Below are positions 15,807-27,297 of a stretch of DNA of 64,000 nt, in pieces. Within the stretch, counting starts at the first letter, position 1, and each line of letters starts with the position of its first letter. Location: NCBI RefSeq assembly GCF_013410955.1, contig NZ_JACCCG010000001.1:541605-605604 (forward strand), read 5' to 3'. The position numbers were made by a program, and so were the translations under genes. The notes under the pieces were generated by a model. The model was not told where the DNA came from and searched no databases. It saw only the letters and a program-made list of their open reading frames with translations. The DNA comes from Microbacterium sp. AK009 (GTDB taxonomy: Bacteria > Actinomycetota > Actinomycetes > Actinomycetales > Microbacteriaceae).

Positions 15807-17846
15807 ATGAACACGCACGCACGACGGGGTGCGCGCTGGGCCGTCGCCGGCGCCGCCGTGATCGCCCTGACCGTGGGGCTCGTGAGCCCGGCGGCGGCGA
15901 CCGCGCCGGCACCGGCGGAGGCCGCGGCCGCGGCATCCGTCCCCTCCGCCCCGCTGACGAACCTCTCGCACCTCGACTTCCTGCTCGACCAGGCGACCCC
16001 GCCCGCGGGTGTCGAGGGGCACACCACGTATCGCCTCGCGGAGGAGCCGACCCTGACCTTCCCGTGGACGTACGCCGACGCCCGGGGCGGCGGCACGTTC
16101 GAGCGGGTCGGGGGCGGCCCCCTCGACCCCGAGACCGGATACTGGGGCCAGGGCGCGTACAACGCCGACGACATCTCCCGCGCCGCGGTGGTGTACCTCC
16201 GTCACTTCGCGCAGACCGGCGACGAGGCGAGCGCCGACACGGCGTACGAGCTCCTGCGGGGCCTCACCTACATGCAGACCGTGACCGGCGAGAACGCCGG
16301 CAACGTGGTGCTGTGGATGCAGCCCGACGGCACCCTCAACCCCTCGGCCGAGCCGATCGAACTGCCCGACCCGTCGGACTCGGGCGCCAGCTACTGGCTC
16401 GCCCGCACGATCTGGGCGCTCGGTGAGGGCTATGCGGCCTTCGTCGACGTCGACCCGGCGTTCGCGGAATTCCTCGACGAGCGGCTCGACCTCGCGATCG
16501 AGGCGCTCGACCGTCAGGTGCTCTCGCGCTACGGCGAATGGACCGAATCCGATGGACTGCGCGTTCCGGCGTGGCTGATCGTGGACGGAGCGGATGCCTC
16601 GGCCGAGGCCGTGCTCGGACTGGCGGCGCGGGTGGCCGTCGGCCCCGACGCGCCGAAGGCGCGCGACGCGCTGGCGAAGCTCGCCGAGGGGATCGCGGCG
16701 ATGTCGGTCGGAGACGAGGGGGAGTGGCCGTACGGCGCCGTGCTGCCGTGGGCGCAGTCGCGCAGCATGTGGCACGCGTGGGCGTCGCAGATGCCGGCGG
16801 CGCTCGCCGTGGCATCCGAGGTCCTGGACGACCCGTCGCTGCTCGAGCCGGCCGTCGCGGACACCGCCGTCTCCACCCCGACGCTGCTGACCGCCGGCGG
16901 GGCCGACAACGGGTGGTTCCCGAGCCCCACCGACCGGGTGCAGATCGCCTACGGGGTCGACTCGCGGGTGCAGTCGCTGCTGGCGGTCGCGGATGCCACG
17001 GGCTCGGCCGGTCTCGAGACGCTCGCGGGCGTGCAGGCGGCCTGGTACTTCGGTGCGAACCGGGCGGGGGAGCCGATGTACGACCCCGCGACCGGTGTCA
17101 CCTACGACGGGCTCCAGCCCGACGGCACGATCAACCGCAACAGCGGTGCCGAGAGCGCGATCCACGGACTGCTGACGATGCTCGCGCTGGACGCGCATCC
17201 GCAGGTCGCGGCAAGGGCGACGGCGCTGACCTCCGTCACCGCGCAGGACGGTCTGCGTGTCGTCGAAGCCGAAGACGCCGTGGCCACCGACGGCACCGTC
17301 ACCACGCCGGAGTCGTGGACGGGGGAGTCGAGCTGGTCAGGCGACGCGCTGACGCTCGCTCCGGGCCAGGAGGCGACGTGGGATGTCGGCACCGCCGACA
17401 CGCGGCGCTGGCTGGAGCCGGTGGTCTGGACGGAGCCCGGTGAAGCCTCGAGGTCGACCTGGCGGCCGGGTGGGCAGCTGAAGGTCGCCGGGCCTGCGCA
17501 GGGCATCTCGCCGGCGCCGGGCGTGCTTCTGCCGTGGGCGCTGACCGCGCCGCTGTCGGCGAATCGCGATGAGGTCAGCGTGAAGGCGCTGAGCGGCGAG
17601 CTGATGCTCGACGCGATCCTCGTTCGGCCGTGGCTCTCGCGACTCGTCCTCGAGGGCGACGGCGCGCGCACCGAGCTCGTGCAGTCGACCGCGACCGGCA
17701 CGCAGCGCGCGACGCTCGGCGCCGACGGGGTCGCCTCGACGATCCGCGTGTACGACGAGGACGGCGAGCTCGTGCGCACGACGTCTGTCACCGGCGAGGC
17801 GGACGTGGTCGTCCCGCGCGGCGGGTTCGCGCTCGCCGAGGGCTGA
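15807..17846 (+). CDS. Large secreted protein of unrecognised family, putative alpha/alpha-barrel glycan enzyme
   Basis: I do not recognise a named family. The 679-residue product has an Ala-rich signal peptide (about residues 1-40, hydrophobic AVAGAAVIALTVGLV then PAAA) and no lipobox. Residues about 50-480 are helix-rich with Trp/Tyr/Asp clusters (PWTYADARGGG, YWGQGAYNADDISRAAV, YWLARTIWALGEGYAAF, EWPYGAVLPWAQSRSMWHAW, NRNSGAESAIHGLL). They look like an (alpha/alpha)6 barrel as in many glycan lyases and hydrolases. A beta-sandwich-like region follows from VVEAEDA at about 485, resembling carbohydrate-binding modules. Last gene of the LacI/GH130 operon, 28 nt after it with GAGAAGGAGA upstream, so an extracellular mannan- or glycoprotein-directed role is inferred. 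Confidence 0.75.
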   Translation: MNTHARRGARWAVAGAAVIALTVGLVSPAAATAPAPAEAAAAASVPSAPLTNLSHLDFLLDQATPPAGVEGHTTYRLAEEPTLTFPWTYADARGGGTFERVGGGPLDPETGYWGQGAYNADDISRAAVVYLRHFAQTGDEASADTAYELLRGLTYMQTVTGENAGNVVLWMQPDGTLNPSAEPIELPDPSDSGASYWLARTIWALGEGYAAFVDVDPAFAEFLDERLDLAIEALDRQVLSRYGEWTESDGLRVPAWLIVDGADASAEAVLGLAARVAVGPDAPKARDALAKLAEGIAAMSVGDEGEWPYGAVLPWAQSRSMWHAWASQMPAALAVASEVLDDPSLLEPAVADTAVSTPTLLTAGGADNGWFPSPTDRVQIAYGVDSRVQSLLAVADATGSAGLETLAGVQAAWYFGANRAGEPMYDPATGVTYDGLQPDGTINRNSGAESAIHGLLTMLALDAHPQVAARATALTSVTAQDGLRVVEAEDAVATDGTVTTPESWTGESSWSGDALTLAPGQEATWDVGTADTRRWLEPVVWTEPGEASRSTWRPGGQLKVAGPAQGISPAPGVLLPWALTAPLSANRDEVSVKALSGELMLDAILVRPWLSRLVLEGDGARTELVQSTATGTQRATLGADGVASTIRVYDEDGELVRTTSVTGEADVVVPRGGFALAEG

Positions 17847-17880
17847 GCTCGGCGCGGTCCGCTCCGCTCGGCGGCACACA

Positions 17881-17981
17881 GGAGGACATCGGCACGTGGG
17901 AGGCGGCGACGGGGGGTCGTCGCCCTCCCGTGTGTCGATCTCCTCCCATCGCCGCGCGCCCCGCGCCGCGGGGCGCGCGGC
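17881..17981 (+). terminator. Two consecutive strong hairpins ending the GH130 operon
   Basis: 17881-17946 forms a long imperfect hairpin: GGAGGacATCG pairs with CGATcTCCTCC and CACGTGGGAGG with CCTCCCGTGTG around centre 17913.5. It is followed at 17951-17981 by a perfect 15-bp palindrome (GCCGCGCGCCCCGCG, one-base centre). There is no T-tract, as is common in actinobacterial terminators. In the first hairpin GGAGG/CCTCC recur at 18-nt spacing, similar to the 65-bp elements elsewhere in the window. Confidence 0.6.
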
Positions 17982-18044
17982 GGCCACTACGCCCGTGTCC
18001 GATTTCCGCCGGAACCCCCGGGCGTCTCGTGACAGGCTGGGTTC

Positions 18045-19736
18045 ATGACCACGTCCGCGACCACGCACGCGACGCCCCGTGACATGGGCTTCACCGAGCG
18101 CTACCGGGTCATCCAGTCGCGCGACCGGCGCTTCGACGGCCAGTTCGTCACAGCGGTGCGGTCGACCGGCATCTACTGCCGGCCGAGCTGCCCCGCCCGC
18201 ACACCCAAAGAGCAGAACGTCACCTTCTTCGCGACCTCGGCCGCCGCGCACGAAGCGGGCTACCGCGCATGCAAACGCTGCCTGCCCGAAGCGGCACCCG
18301 GATCGCCCGCTTGGGACGTCCGCGGCGACCTCGCCGCCCGCGCGATGCGCCTCATCATCGACGGCGTCGTCGACCGTGAGGGAGTCCCGGGCCTCGCGCG
18401 GCGCCTCGGCTACTCCCCGCGCCATCTCACCCGACTGCTCACCGCCGAGCTCGGCGCGGGCCCTCTGGCCCTCGCCCGCGCGCAGCGCGCGCACACCGCC
18501 CGTACCCTGCTCGTCGGCACCGACCTGTCAACGGCGGATGTCGCGTTCGCCGCGGGATTCACCAGCGTCCGTCAGTTCACCGACACCATCGGCGAGGTGT
18601 TCGGGATGCCGCCGCGCGACCTCCGCGCCCGGCGGCACCGCTCCGCGGGGCCGGCCCCCGCCCCGGGGGCGATCGATCTGGCCCTCTCGCTGCGCGGACC
18701 GATCGACACCGCGGGACTGTTCGGCTGGATGCGCGCGCACGCCGTTCCCGGTGTGGAGCGCGGCGACGCGACATCCTTCGCCCGGGTCGTGCGGCTGCCC
18801 GCCGGACCCGCGTGGTTCGAGGTGCGCGAGGATGCCGGCCGACTGCGTCTGCGCGCGAGACCGTCGTCGCTGCACGACCTCAGTACCCTCATCGCCCGGG
18901 TGCGGCGGCTGTTCGACCTCGACGCCGACCCGCTGGCGGTGGATGAGGCGCTGTCGGTTCACCCCGAGCTCCGCGGGGCGGTCGCAGACATCCCCGGGGT
19001 GCGCGTTCCAGGGGCGATCGACGCCGACGAGATGCTGCTGCGGGCCATGATCGGCCAGCAGATCAGCGTCGCCGCCGCGCGCACGATGCAGGGGCGGCTC
19101 GCCGCGGCGCTCGGCACCACGGTCGACACCCCGGACGGGCCGATGACGCTGTTCCCCGACCCGGCGGTCATCGCCGAGCGTGGACACGAGGTGCTGCGGG
19201 GCCCGGCAGCGCGCGTGCGGGCCGTCATCGCCGCCGCCGCGGCGCTCGCCGACGGCACCCTGGCGCTCGGCCCAGGCGACGACAGGGCCGAGCAGCGCCT
19301 CCGGCTGCTCGCCCTCCCGGGCATCGGGCCGTGGACGGCCGACTACGTGCGCATGCGGGTGCTGGGCGACCCCGACGTGCTGCTTCCCGGCGACGTCGCC
19401 GCCCGCACCGGGGCCGCGGCCCTCGGCCTTCCCGGCGACACCCGGGGCTTTACGGCGTGGGCCGAGCGCACCGCGCCCTGGCGCAGCTACGCGATGGCCC
19501 ACTTCTGGTATGCGGCGCCCGTGACACGGGCGTGGCGCGCCGACGCCCGCCCCGGGGAGATCCCCGACAGCCCCGACGCCCGCATGGCCGACGCCCGCCC
19601 GGGGGAGATCTCCGACAGCACGGACGCCCGCATGGCCGACCCCGCGCCCGGTGCCTCACCCGCCCCACCCGTCGCCCTGCGCCCCACCGATCCTGCATCC
19701 GTCACCGCACCGACCCGCCGGAGGACCGCCTCATGA
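18045..19736 (+). CDS. alkA: Ada-AlkA fusion: methyl-sensing activator and 3-methyladenine DNA glycosylase II
   Basis: Adaptive-response protein combining an Ada N-terminal domain with AlkA. Residues 15-85: Zn/methyl-phosphotriester domain with Cys45, Cys49, Cys76 and Cys79 (YCRPSCPA...YRACKRC). About 90-190: AraC-type helix-turn-helix. About 205-300: AlkA N-terminal domain. About 310-480: HhH-GPD glycosylase with [15 protein letters not shown] and the catalytic Asp in LLPGDVA. The C-terminus is odd: two perfect-length 16-residue repeats ([14 protein letters not shown], 19539-19634) and a Pro/Ala tail. Weak -10 CAGGCT 6 nt before the ATG. Stop overlaps ogt by 4 nt. 563 residues. Confidence 0.93.
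   Translation: MTTSATTHATPRDMGFTERYRVIQSRDRRFDGQFVTAVRSTGIYCRPSCPARTPKEQNVTFFATSAAAHEAGYRACKRCLPEAAPGSPAWDVRGDLAARAMRLIIDGVVDREGVPGLARRLGYSPRHLTRLLTAELGAGPLALARAQRAHTARTLLVGTDLSTADVAFAAGFTSVRQFTDTIGEVFGMPPRDLRARRHRSAGPAPAPGAIDLALSLRGPIDTAGLFGWMRAHAVPGVERGDATSFARVVRLPAGPAWFEVREDAGRLRLRARPSSLHDLSTLIARVRRLFDLDADPLAVDEALSVHPELRGAVADIPGVRVPGAIDADEMLLRAMIGQQISVAAARTMQGRLAAALGTTVDTPDGPMTLFPDPAVIAERGHEVLRGPAARVRAVIAAAAALADGTLALGPGDDRAEQRLRLLALPGIGPWTADYVRMRVLGDPDVLLPGDVAARTGAAALGLPGDTRGFTAWAERTAPWRSYAMAHFWYAAPVTRAWRADARPGEIPDSPDARMADARPGEISDSTDARMADPAPGASPAPPVALRPTDPASVTAPTRRRTAS
19539..19634 (+). repeat. 48-bp tandem repeat x2 in the AlkA C-terminus
   Basis: Two adjacent 48-bp units (19539-19586, 19587-19634) encode the near-identical 16-mers [16 protein letters not shown] and [16 protein letters not shown]. 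They lie after the glycosylase domain, so the tail can probably vary in length without loss of activity. Confidence 0.85.
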
Positions 19737-20248
19737 GCACCGCGATCATCCAGACCCTCGACACCGCCGACGGCCCCTTCACGATCCTCGAGCGCGAGGG
19801 TTTCGTCGAGGCCTCGGGGTGGACCGCCGACCATGCCGCCCTCCTCGCCCGCCTCAGTCCTGCCCACCGTCCCGACGCGGTCCGCGAGGGCGACACCGAG
19901 GCGGCGGCCGCGGTCACCGCCTATTACGACGGCGACTCCGCGGCCATCGACGCCGTCCCCGTCCGCCAGCACGGCACGGCCCTGCAGCACGCCGGTTGGG
20001 AGGCGCTTCGCGGGATCGCACCGGGGCAGCCGCTCACCTATGCCGCGTTCGCCGCCCGGCTCGGCAGCCCCCGCGCGGTCCGCGTCGCGGCCTCGATCTG
20101 TGCGCGCAACGCGCCGGCGCTCTTCGTCCCCTGCCACCGCGTGCTCCGCTCCGACGGCACCCTCGGAGGCTTCGCCTGGGGGCTCGACGTCAAGCGCTCG
20201 CTCCTTGATCGCGAGACCCGATTCGCCCTGGCGCGAACTGGGTCTTGA
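19733..20248 (+). CDS. ogt: Methylated-DNA--[protein]-cysteine S-methyltransferase
   Basis: Suicide repair enzyme that moves the methyl group from O6-methylguanine to its own cysteine. The active-site motif [18 protein letters not shown] holds the acceptor Cys at about residue 134, preceded by the recognition helix region [25 protein letters not shown]. 171 residues. The ATG at 19733 overlaps the AlkA stop (ATGA) with GGAGG upstream; in-frame sequence before it is not part of the gene. Together with Ada-AlkA it forms a two-gene alkylation-damage operon. Confidence 0.95.
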   Translation: MSTAIIQTLDTADGPFTILEREGFVEASGWTADHAALLARLSPAHRPDAVREGDTEAAAAVTAYYDGDSAAIDAVPVRQHGTALQHAGWEALRGIAPGQPLTYAAFAARLGSPRAVRVAASICARNAPALFVPCHRVLRSDGTLGGFAWGLDVKRSLLDRETRFALARTGS

Positions 20249-20274
20249 TCTCAGCCTCCTCCCAGGTTTAGTCT
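20245..20274 (+). promoter_or_regulatory. Predicted promoter of the leader-peptide/ABC exporter unit
   Basis: TTGATC (20245-20250), 18-nt spacer, TAGTCT (20269-20274). The -35 overlaps the end of ogt. A start near 20281 would give a leader RNA of about 225 nt before the ABC exporter genes, with a short ORF inside it. Confidence 0.5.
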
Positions 20275-20328
20275 GGAGGGCTGTCGCGATCGCGGCGGCT
20301 TCGGACCACCCCACACCTGGAGGATGCC

Positions 20329-20385
20329 ATGTATCAGGTCGACCACGTCGCGAAGATCGCCGCCATCCTCCCCGCGGCGCGGTAG
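20329..20385 (+). CDS. 18-codon putative leader peptide upstream of the ABC exporter
   Basis: ATG at 20329 with a near-ideal GGAGG at 20319-20323 (5-nt spacing) encodes MYQVDHVAKIAAILPAAR and stops at 20383-20385. The ORF's own Shine-Dalgarno GGAGGAT (20319-20325) is exactly complementary to ATCCTCC inside the ORF (20365-20371). A GGTAG-CTTGCA-CTACC stem straddles the stop codon. These features, the length and the position between promoter and exporter genes fit a regulatory leader peptide that senses ribosome stalling. Coding is inferred from the start site only; the sequence matches no leader I know. Confidence 0.5.
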   Translation: MYQVDHVAKIAAILPAAR

Positions 20386-20505
20386 CTTGCACTACCCGGG
20401 TTCTCTTCCGGCATAACCGCCGCGCTTCGAGCGTTTCGTTCGAGCAGCGCTTCTTCCCGCGCCTCGCCACGAGTGAGCGCCTTCCGCCACGTCCCATCAA
20501 GGATC

Positions 20506-22398
20506 ATGACTTCCTCCGCTCCGCCCGCGTCCTCCGCGAAAGCCCATCTGTCCACCCCTCGCGCGCTCGCGCGGCTGATGCCGTTCGTCCGCCCCGTGCT
20601 CCCGCGTCTCTCGCTCGGCGCCGGCAGCGCGCTCATCGCCAGCCTTCTCGCCCTCGGCATCCCCCTGGTGCTGGAGGCGATCATCCAGGGGCCGATCAGC
20701 TCCGGCGACCTCGGCCTCATCGGCTGGGGAGCCGCCGCGATCCTCGGGCTCGGCCTCGCCGAAGCGGCGATGGTGTACCTGCGTCGCTGGTTCGTGCTCG
20801 CCCCCGCCACGATGGTGGAGTACGAGCTGCGACAGACGTTCTACTCGCGCCTGCAACGCCTCCCGGTCGCCTTTCACGATCGCTGGCAGTCGGGGCAGCT
20901 TCTGAGCCGGATGATGCAGGACATCAGCACGCTCCGCCGCTGGTTGGCCTTCGGCCTGGTGCTGCTCGTCGTGAACGTGCTGACCATCGTGGTCGGCACC
21001 GCGCTGCTCTTCCGCTGGCACTGGCTCCTCGGCACCGTGTTCCTCGTGGTGTCGGCGCCGCTGTGGTACGCCGGCTACCGGTTCGAGAAGGCCTACGGCA
21101 CCCTCGCCCGGCAGAGTCAGGACCAGGCGGGCGACCTCGCCACGTCCGTGGAGGAGAGCGTCCACGGCATCCGGGTTCTGAAGGCCTTCGGTCGCGGCAA
21201 GCACGCCCTCCAGAAATTCGCCCGCCAGGCCGAGACCCTGCGCCAGACCGAGCTGCGGAAAGCCGGCGCGGTGGGGTGGATCTGGTTCTGGCTGGTCATC
21301 CTCCCCGACATCGCCTTCGCGCTGTGCCTCGGGACCGGCATCTACCTCGCCGCGACGGGGCAGCTCGAGGTCGACGCCCTCATCGCGTTCTTCGCCATGA
21401 CGACGGTGCTCCGCTGGCCAATGGAGTCGATCGGGTTCCTCTTCTCGTTCACCCTCGACGCGCGGACGGCGACCGACCGCATCTTCGAGGTCTTCGACGA
21501 GGAGAACACGATCACCGATCCCGCCCGACCGGTGCAGCTGACGAACGTACGCGGTCAGCTTGCCTTCGAGGACGCCCACTTCCGCTACCAGGACGCCGGC
21601 TCCCACGAGGCGGACCTCCTGAACGGCATCGACCTCGTGCTCGAGCCGGGGGAGACGATGGCTCTCGTGGGGCTGACAGGGAGCGGCAAGACCACGCTCA
21701 CCACCCTGCCGACGCGTCTCTACGACGTCACCGGCGGGCGGGTGACCCTGGATGGGACGGATGTCCGCGACCTCACGCTGAAGGATCTGCGGCGCCACAT
21801 CGGCATGGCGTTCGAAGACGCGACGCTGTTCTCGCAGACCGTCCGGGAGAACATCCTGCTCGGGCGCGAAGACCTCGAGCCGGGCTCGGACGAGGCCGAG
21901 CGGATCCTCCACGAGGCGCTCGGGGTCGCGCAGGCGAGCTTCGTGTACGACCTTCCCGACGGCGTCGACACCGTCATCGGCGAGGAGGGACTGAGTCTCT
22001 CGGGCGGTCAGCGCCAGCGTCTCGCGCTCGCGCGCGCCGTGGCGGCGCGCCCCCGCGTCCTGGTTCTGGATGACCCGTTGTCGGCGCTCGACGTCGACAC
22101 CGAGGCGCTCGTCGAGGATGCGCTCCGCGTCGTGCTCAAAGACACCACCGCCCTCGTGGTGGCGCACCGCCCCTCGACCGTCATGCTCGCCGACCGCGTC
22201 GCGCTGCTGGAAGCAGGACGCGTCACGGCGGTCGGCCGCCACTCCGACCTGCTGCGGGAGAGTGAGCACTACCGGCACGTCATCTCCAGCCTCGAGCTCG
22301 CGGAGCGCGAGGCGCGTGACCCGTCGGACGTGCTCGGCACCCCGGCCGCCGGCCGCGAGGAACCCGTGGATGCCCTCGAGAAGGAGGTGACCCGATGA
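20506..22398 (+). CDS. ABC exporter half-transporter with degenerate catalytic site (subunit A)
   Basis: Membrane domain of six helices (about residues 30-330) plus a C-terminal ATPase domain. Walker [10 protein letters not shown] near residue 388, signature [14 protein letters not shown], Walker [13 protein letters not shown]-loop VVAHRPSTV. The Walker B is followed by Asp, not the catalytic Glu, as in the non-consensus half of heterodimeric exporters such as BmrCD or TM287/288. Start taken at ATG 20506 (AAGGAT just upstream, tight spacing); GTG 20473 is the alternative. 630 residues. Stop overlaps the partner gene by 4 nt. Likely drug or lipid export; substrate unknown. Confidence 0.88.
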   Translation: MTSSAPPASSAKAHLSTPRALARLMPFVRPVLPRLSLGAGSALIASLLALGIPLVLEAIIQGPISSGDLGLIGWGAAAILGLGLAEAAMVYLRRWFVLAPATMVEYELRQTFYSRLQRLPVAFHDRWQSGQLLSRMMQDISTLRRWLAFGLVLLVVNVLTIVVGTALLFRWHWLLGTVFLVVSAPLWYAGYRFEKAYGTLARQSQDQAGDLATSVEESVHGIRVLKAFGRGKHALQKFARQAETLRQTELRKAGAVGWIWFWLVILPDIAFALCLGTGIYLAATGQLEVDALIAFFAMTTVLRWPMESIGFLFSFTLDARTATDRIFEVFDEENTITDPARPVQLTNVRGQLAFEDAHFRYQDAGSHEADLLNGIDLVLEPGETMALVGLTGSGKTTLTTLPTRLYDVTGGRVTLDGTDVRDLTLKDLRRHIGMAFEDATLFSQTVRENILLGREDLEPGSDEAERILHEALGVAQASFVYDLPDGVDTVIGEEGLSLSGGQRQRLALARAVAARPRVLVLDDPLSALDVDTEALVEDALRVVLKDTTALVVAHRPSTVMLADRVALLEAGRVTAVGRHSDLLRESEHYRHVISSLELAEREARDPSDVLGTPAAGREEPVDALEKEVTR

Positions 22399-24212
22399 GC
22401 ACCACCACCGTCACCGGAACCAGCGGCGAAGACCGCTCCGACTACACCCGGGAGGAGAGCCGCGCCATCCGGCGTCGTTCGCTCCGTCTTCTCGGGTCGC
22501 TGATCGCGCCCGTGCGCTGGCAGCTGGTGCTCGCTGCGGCGGTGCTCGTCGTGTCCACGGCGCTGCGCGTCGCCGGTCCTGCGCTCATCGGATTCGGCAT
22601 CAACAACGCCCTGCCCGCTGTCATCGATCAGAACGACTGGATGCCCACCATCGTCGTGGTCGGTCTCTACCTCGTCAGCGGCATCGGCGGGGCCGCCCTC
22701 ATCGGCTGGTACGTGGTGGTCGCCGCGCGCCTCACCCAGGCGGTCATGCTCGATCTCCGCAAGCGCATCTTCCTGCACACCCAGAAGCTGAGTCTGGAGT
22801 TCCACGAGTCGTACACCTCGGGCCGCATCATCTCGCGGCAGACCAGCGACCTCGACACGATCCGCGAGCTCCTGGACGGCGGGCTCAACGAGCTCGTCTC
22901 GGGGATCCTCTTCGGACTGTTCACCCTCATCGCTCTGCTGCTCGTGGACTGGCAGTCCGGCGTCATCCTCATCATCATGGGGATTCCGCTGTTCCTCCTC
23001 ATGCGCTGGTTCTACAAGCGCTCGCAGATGGTCTACCGCCAGTCGCGGGTCGTCAGCGCGTCGGTGATCGTGAAGTTCGTCGAGTCGATGACCGGCATCC
23101 GCGCGGTGAAGGCCTTCCGGCGCGAGGAGCGCAACGACAAGGACTTCGGCGACCTGGCCCTCAGCTACCGCGACGTCAACATCCGCTCGATCCGCCTGTT
23201 CGGCACCTTCGAGCCGGGTCTCATGGCAGTCGCCTCGATCGCAATCGCGATGGTCGTGCTGTGGGGCGGTATCCGGGTGTCGACCGGGGCGCTCGGGCTC
23301 GGGTTCCTGCTGTCGGCGGTGCTCTACGTACGGAACTTCTTCTCGCCTCTGCAGGAGGTGGCGTTCTTCCTGAACTCCTACCAATCCGCCGTCGCGGCGC
23401 TGGAGAAGGTGTCCGGCGTGCTCGAGGAGCGGCCGACGGTGCCGGACCCGAAGCGGCCGGTCGACCTGTGGCAGGCGCGTGGGCACGTGAGATTCGACGG
23501 CGTCACCTTCGGATACGGGGATGACCGCGTCATCCTGCCCGACTTCTCCCTCGACATTCCCGCGGGTCAGACCATCGCGCTCGTCGGGACGACCGGGGCG
23601 GGGAAGTCGACGCTGGCGAAGCTCGTCTCGCGGTTCTACGACCCGACGATCGGGTCGGTGTCGCTCGACGGCGTCGATCTGCGCAATCTGCACCCGAAGG
23701 ATCTGCGTCGCGCGATCGTGATGGTCACGCAGGAGGCGTACCTGTTCAGCGGGACCGTCGCGGACAACATCGCCCTCGGCAAGCCCGACGCGACGCTGGA
23801 CGAGATCCGCGCCGCAGCGCGGGCGGTCGGCGCCGATGCGTTCATCGAGAAGCTTCCCGACGGCTACGACACCGACGTGAACAAGCGCGGCGGCCGGGTC
23901 TCGGCGGGGCAGCGTCAGCTGATCTCGTTCGCCCGCGCCTTCCTCGCCGATCCCGCGGTGCTGATCCTCGACGAGGCGACGGCGTCGCTCGACATTCCCA
24001 GCGAACGCGCGATCCAGGAGGCGCTGCAGACCCTGCTCGCCGATCGGACGGCGATCATCATCGCGCACCGCCTCTCGACGGTCGCGATCGCCGACCGGGT
24101 GCTGGTGATGGAGCACGGACGCATCATCGAGGACGACACCCCCGATGCGCTGATCAGCGGCGACGGCAAGTTCGCGCAGCTGCACAGGGCGTGGCGGGAG
24201 TCCCTGGTCTGA
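22395..24212 (+). CDS. ABC exporter half-transporter, consensus catalytic site (subunit B)
   Basis: Six transmembrane helices (about residues 35-320) and an ATPase domain with Walker [10 protein letters not shown] near residue 398, signature [14 protein letters not shown], Walker [12 protein letters not shown] with the catalytic Glu, and H-loop IIAHRLSTV. It supplies the hydrolytic site complementary to the degenerate subunit encoded just upstream. The signature starts VSAGQ rather than LSGGQ, which is tolerated in many exporters. ATG overlaps the previous stop (ATGA) after GAGAAGGAGGTG. 605 residues. Confidence 0.9.
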   Translation: MSTTTVTGTSGEDRSDYTREESRAIRRRSLRLLGSLIAPVRWQLVLAAAVLVVSTALRVAGPALIGFGINNALPAVIDQNDWMPTIVVVGLYLVSGIGGAALIGWYVVVAARLTQAVMLDLRKRIFLHTQKLSLEFHESYTSGRIISRQTSDLDTIRELLDGGLNELVSGILFGLFTLIALLLVDWQSGVILIIMGIPLFLLMRWFYKRSQMVYRQSRVVSASVIVKFVESMTGIRAVKAFRREERNDKDFGDLALSYRDVNIRSIRLFGTFEPGLMAVASIAIAMVVLWGGIRVSTGALGLGFLLSAVLYVRNFFSPLQEVAFFLNSYQSAVAALEKVSGVLEERPTVPDPKRPVDLWQARGHVRFDGVTFGYGDDRVILPDFSLDIPAGQTIALVGTTGAGKSTLAKLVSRFYDPTIGSVSLDGVDLRNLHPKDLRRAIVMVTQEAYLFSGTVADNIALGKPDATLDEIRAAARAVGADAFIEKLPDGYDTDVNKRGGRVSAGQRQLISFARAFLADPAVLILDEATASLDIPSERAIQEALQTLLADRTAIIIAHRLSTVAIADRVLVMEHGRIIEDDTPDALISGDGKFAQLHRAWRESLV

Positions 24213-24224
24213 CGCGCGCGTCGG

Positions 24225-24289
24225 TCACAGAATCACGTCGATATCACAGACATCCGCCGAGATTCTGTGACGTCGGCGTGATTCTGTGG
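24225..24289. repeat. 65-bp four-motif palindrome, TCACAGAATC type (copy 2)
   Basis: TCACAG at 24225 and 24244 (19 nt apart) faces CTGTGA at 24265 and CTGTGG at 24284 (19 nt apart). Both inverted pairs have centre 24257. Outer arms CACAGAATCACG/CGTGATTCTGTG are perfect over 12 bp, and several further differences would still allow G-U pairs in RNA. Lies between convergent genes. Same motif, spacing and span as 10322-10386. Confidence 0.8.
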
Positions 24290-24348
24290 CTGTCGCGGAC
24301 TCGGGCGCGCGGCGCGGCACCGCGCGCGCGCCGCGGCGACCCCGCGAC

Positions 24349-24411
24349 CCCGCCCGCGGCGCGGCATGGCCAGCCCGCGGCGCGGCGTGGCCAGCCCGCG
24401 ACGCGGCGTGG
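24349..24411. repeat. 21-bp tandem repeat x3 abutting a stop codon
   Basis: Three 21-bp units at 24349, 24370 and 24391 (consensus CCAGCCCGCGGCGCGGCGTGG) end exactly at the stop codon of the minus-strand acetyltransferase at 24412. Just upstream is a GC-only run rich in CGCG. Confidence 0.8.
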
Positions 24412-24864
24412 CTAGAGGGACACCTCGGCGATGACCTCGCCGTACTCGGTCTCGCCGACGGGGGAGAAGCCCATGCGCCGGAAGAAGGCCTCCGGTCCGC
24501 CCTCGCCGGCCTCGTAGATCACGTTGACCGACGACATGCCGCGCGACCGAGCCTCGGCGAGCAGCTGCTCCACCGCGAACCGGCCGACACCGCGGCCCTG
24601 ATCGTCGGCGTCGACGTTGATCCGCCACAGCACCGAGCGGAAGTGCTCCTGCGGGAAGTCGGGGTCGAAGTTGGCGCTGACGAACCCGACCACCTCGTCG
24701 CCGTCGAGCACGACGCGCTGCCACGACGTCTGCGGGTTGACCACGGTCGCGGCGATGCCGTAGCTCACCGGGGAGAGGTACTCCTCCTGACCGGGCTTCA
24801 GCGACATGTTGTTGACCGCGACGATCGTGGATGCGGACAGTTCCTCGAGGCGAAGTTCGGCCAT
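24412..24864 (-). CDS. GNAT family N-acetyltransferase
   Basis: 150-residue acetyltransferase with the acetyl-CoA binding loop VDADDQGRGVGRFAVEQLL (Q-G-R-G-V-G) at about residue 90 and the later EAGEGGPEAFFRRMGFSPVGE, the usual end of the fold. The ATG at 24864 fits the family; a TAGCCT hexamer 7 nt upstream and no Shine-Dalgarno point to a leaderless message. The open frame continues far upstream through the antisense strand of icd, but that part is spurious. Substrate unknown. Confidence 0.85.
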   Translation of the reverse strand: MAELRLEELSASTIVAVNNMSLKPGQEEYLSPVSYGIAATVVNPQTSWQRVVLDGDEVVGFVSANFDPDFPQEHFRSVLWRINVDADDQGRGVGRFAVEQLLAEARSRGMSSVNVIYEAGEGGPEAFFRRMGFSPVGETEYGEVIAEVSL

Positions 24865-24871
24865 ACCCGAC

Positions 24872-24877
24872 AGGCTA
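24872..24877 (-). promoter_or_regulatory. -10 hexamer of a leaderless promoter (acetyltransferase at 24864)
   Basis: TAGCCT on the minus strand ends 7 nt before the ATG at 24864; no Shine-Dalgarno is visible. Confidence 0.45.
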
Positions 24878-24918
24878 GCGAGAAAGGTCACCCCCCGCGC
24901 GCCGAGGTCGCTCGATGA

Positions 24919-27261
<2,343 letters not shown>

Positions 27262-27297
27262 CGCCGCAGAGATCCCGCTGCGACGAGGGCGGGCAGC

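Noticed and set aside
20497-22278. Long open frame antisense to the ABC exporter subunit
   Set aside because: Arg/Glu/His-rich composition typical of a GC-rich shadow frame; the plus-strand frame has all ABC motifs.
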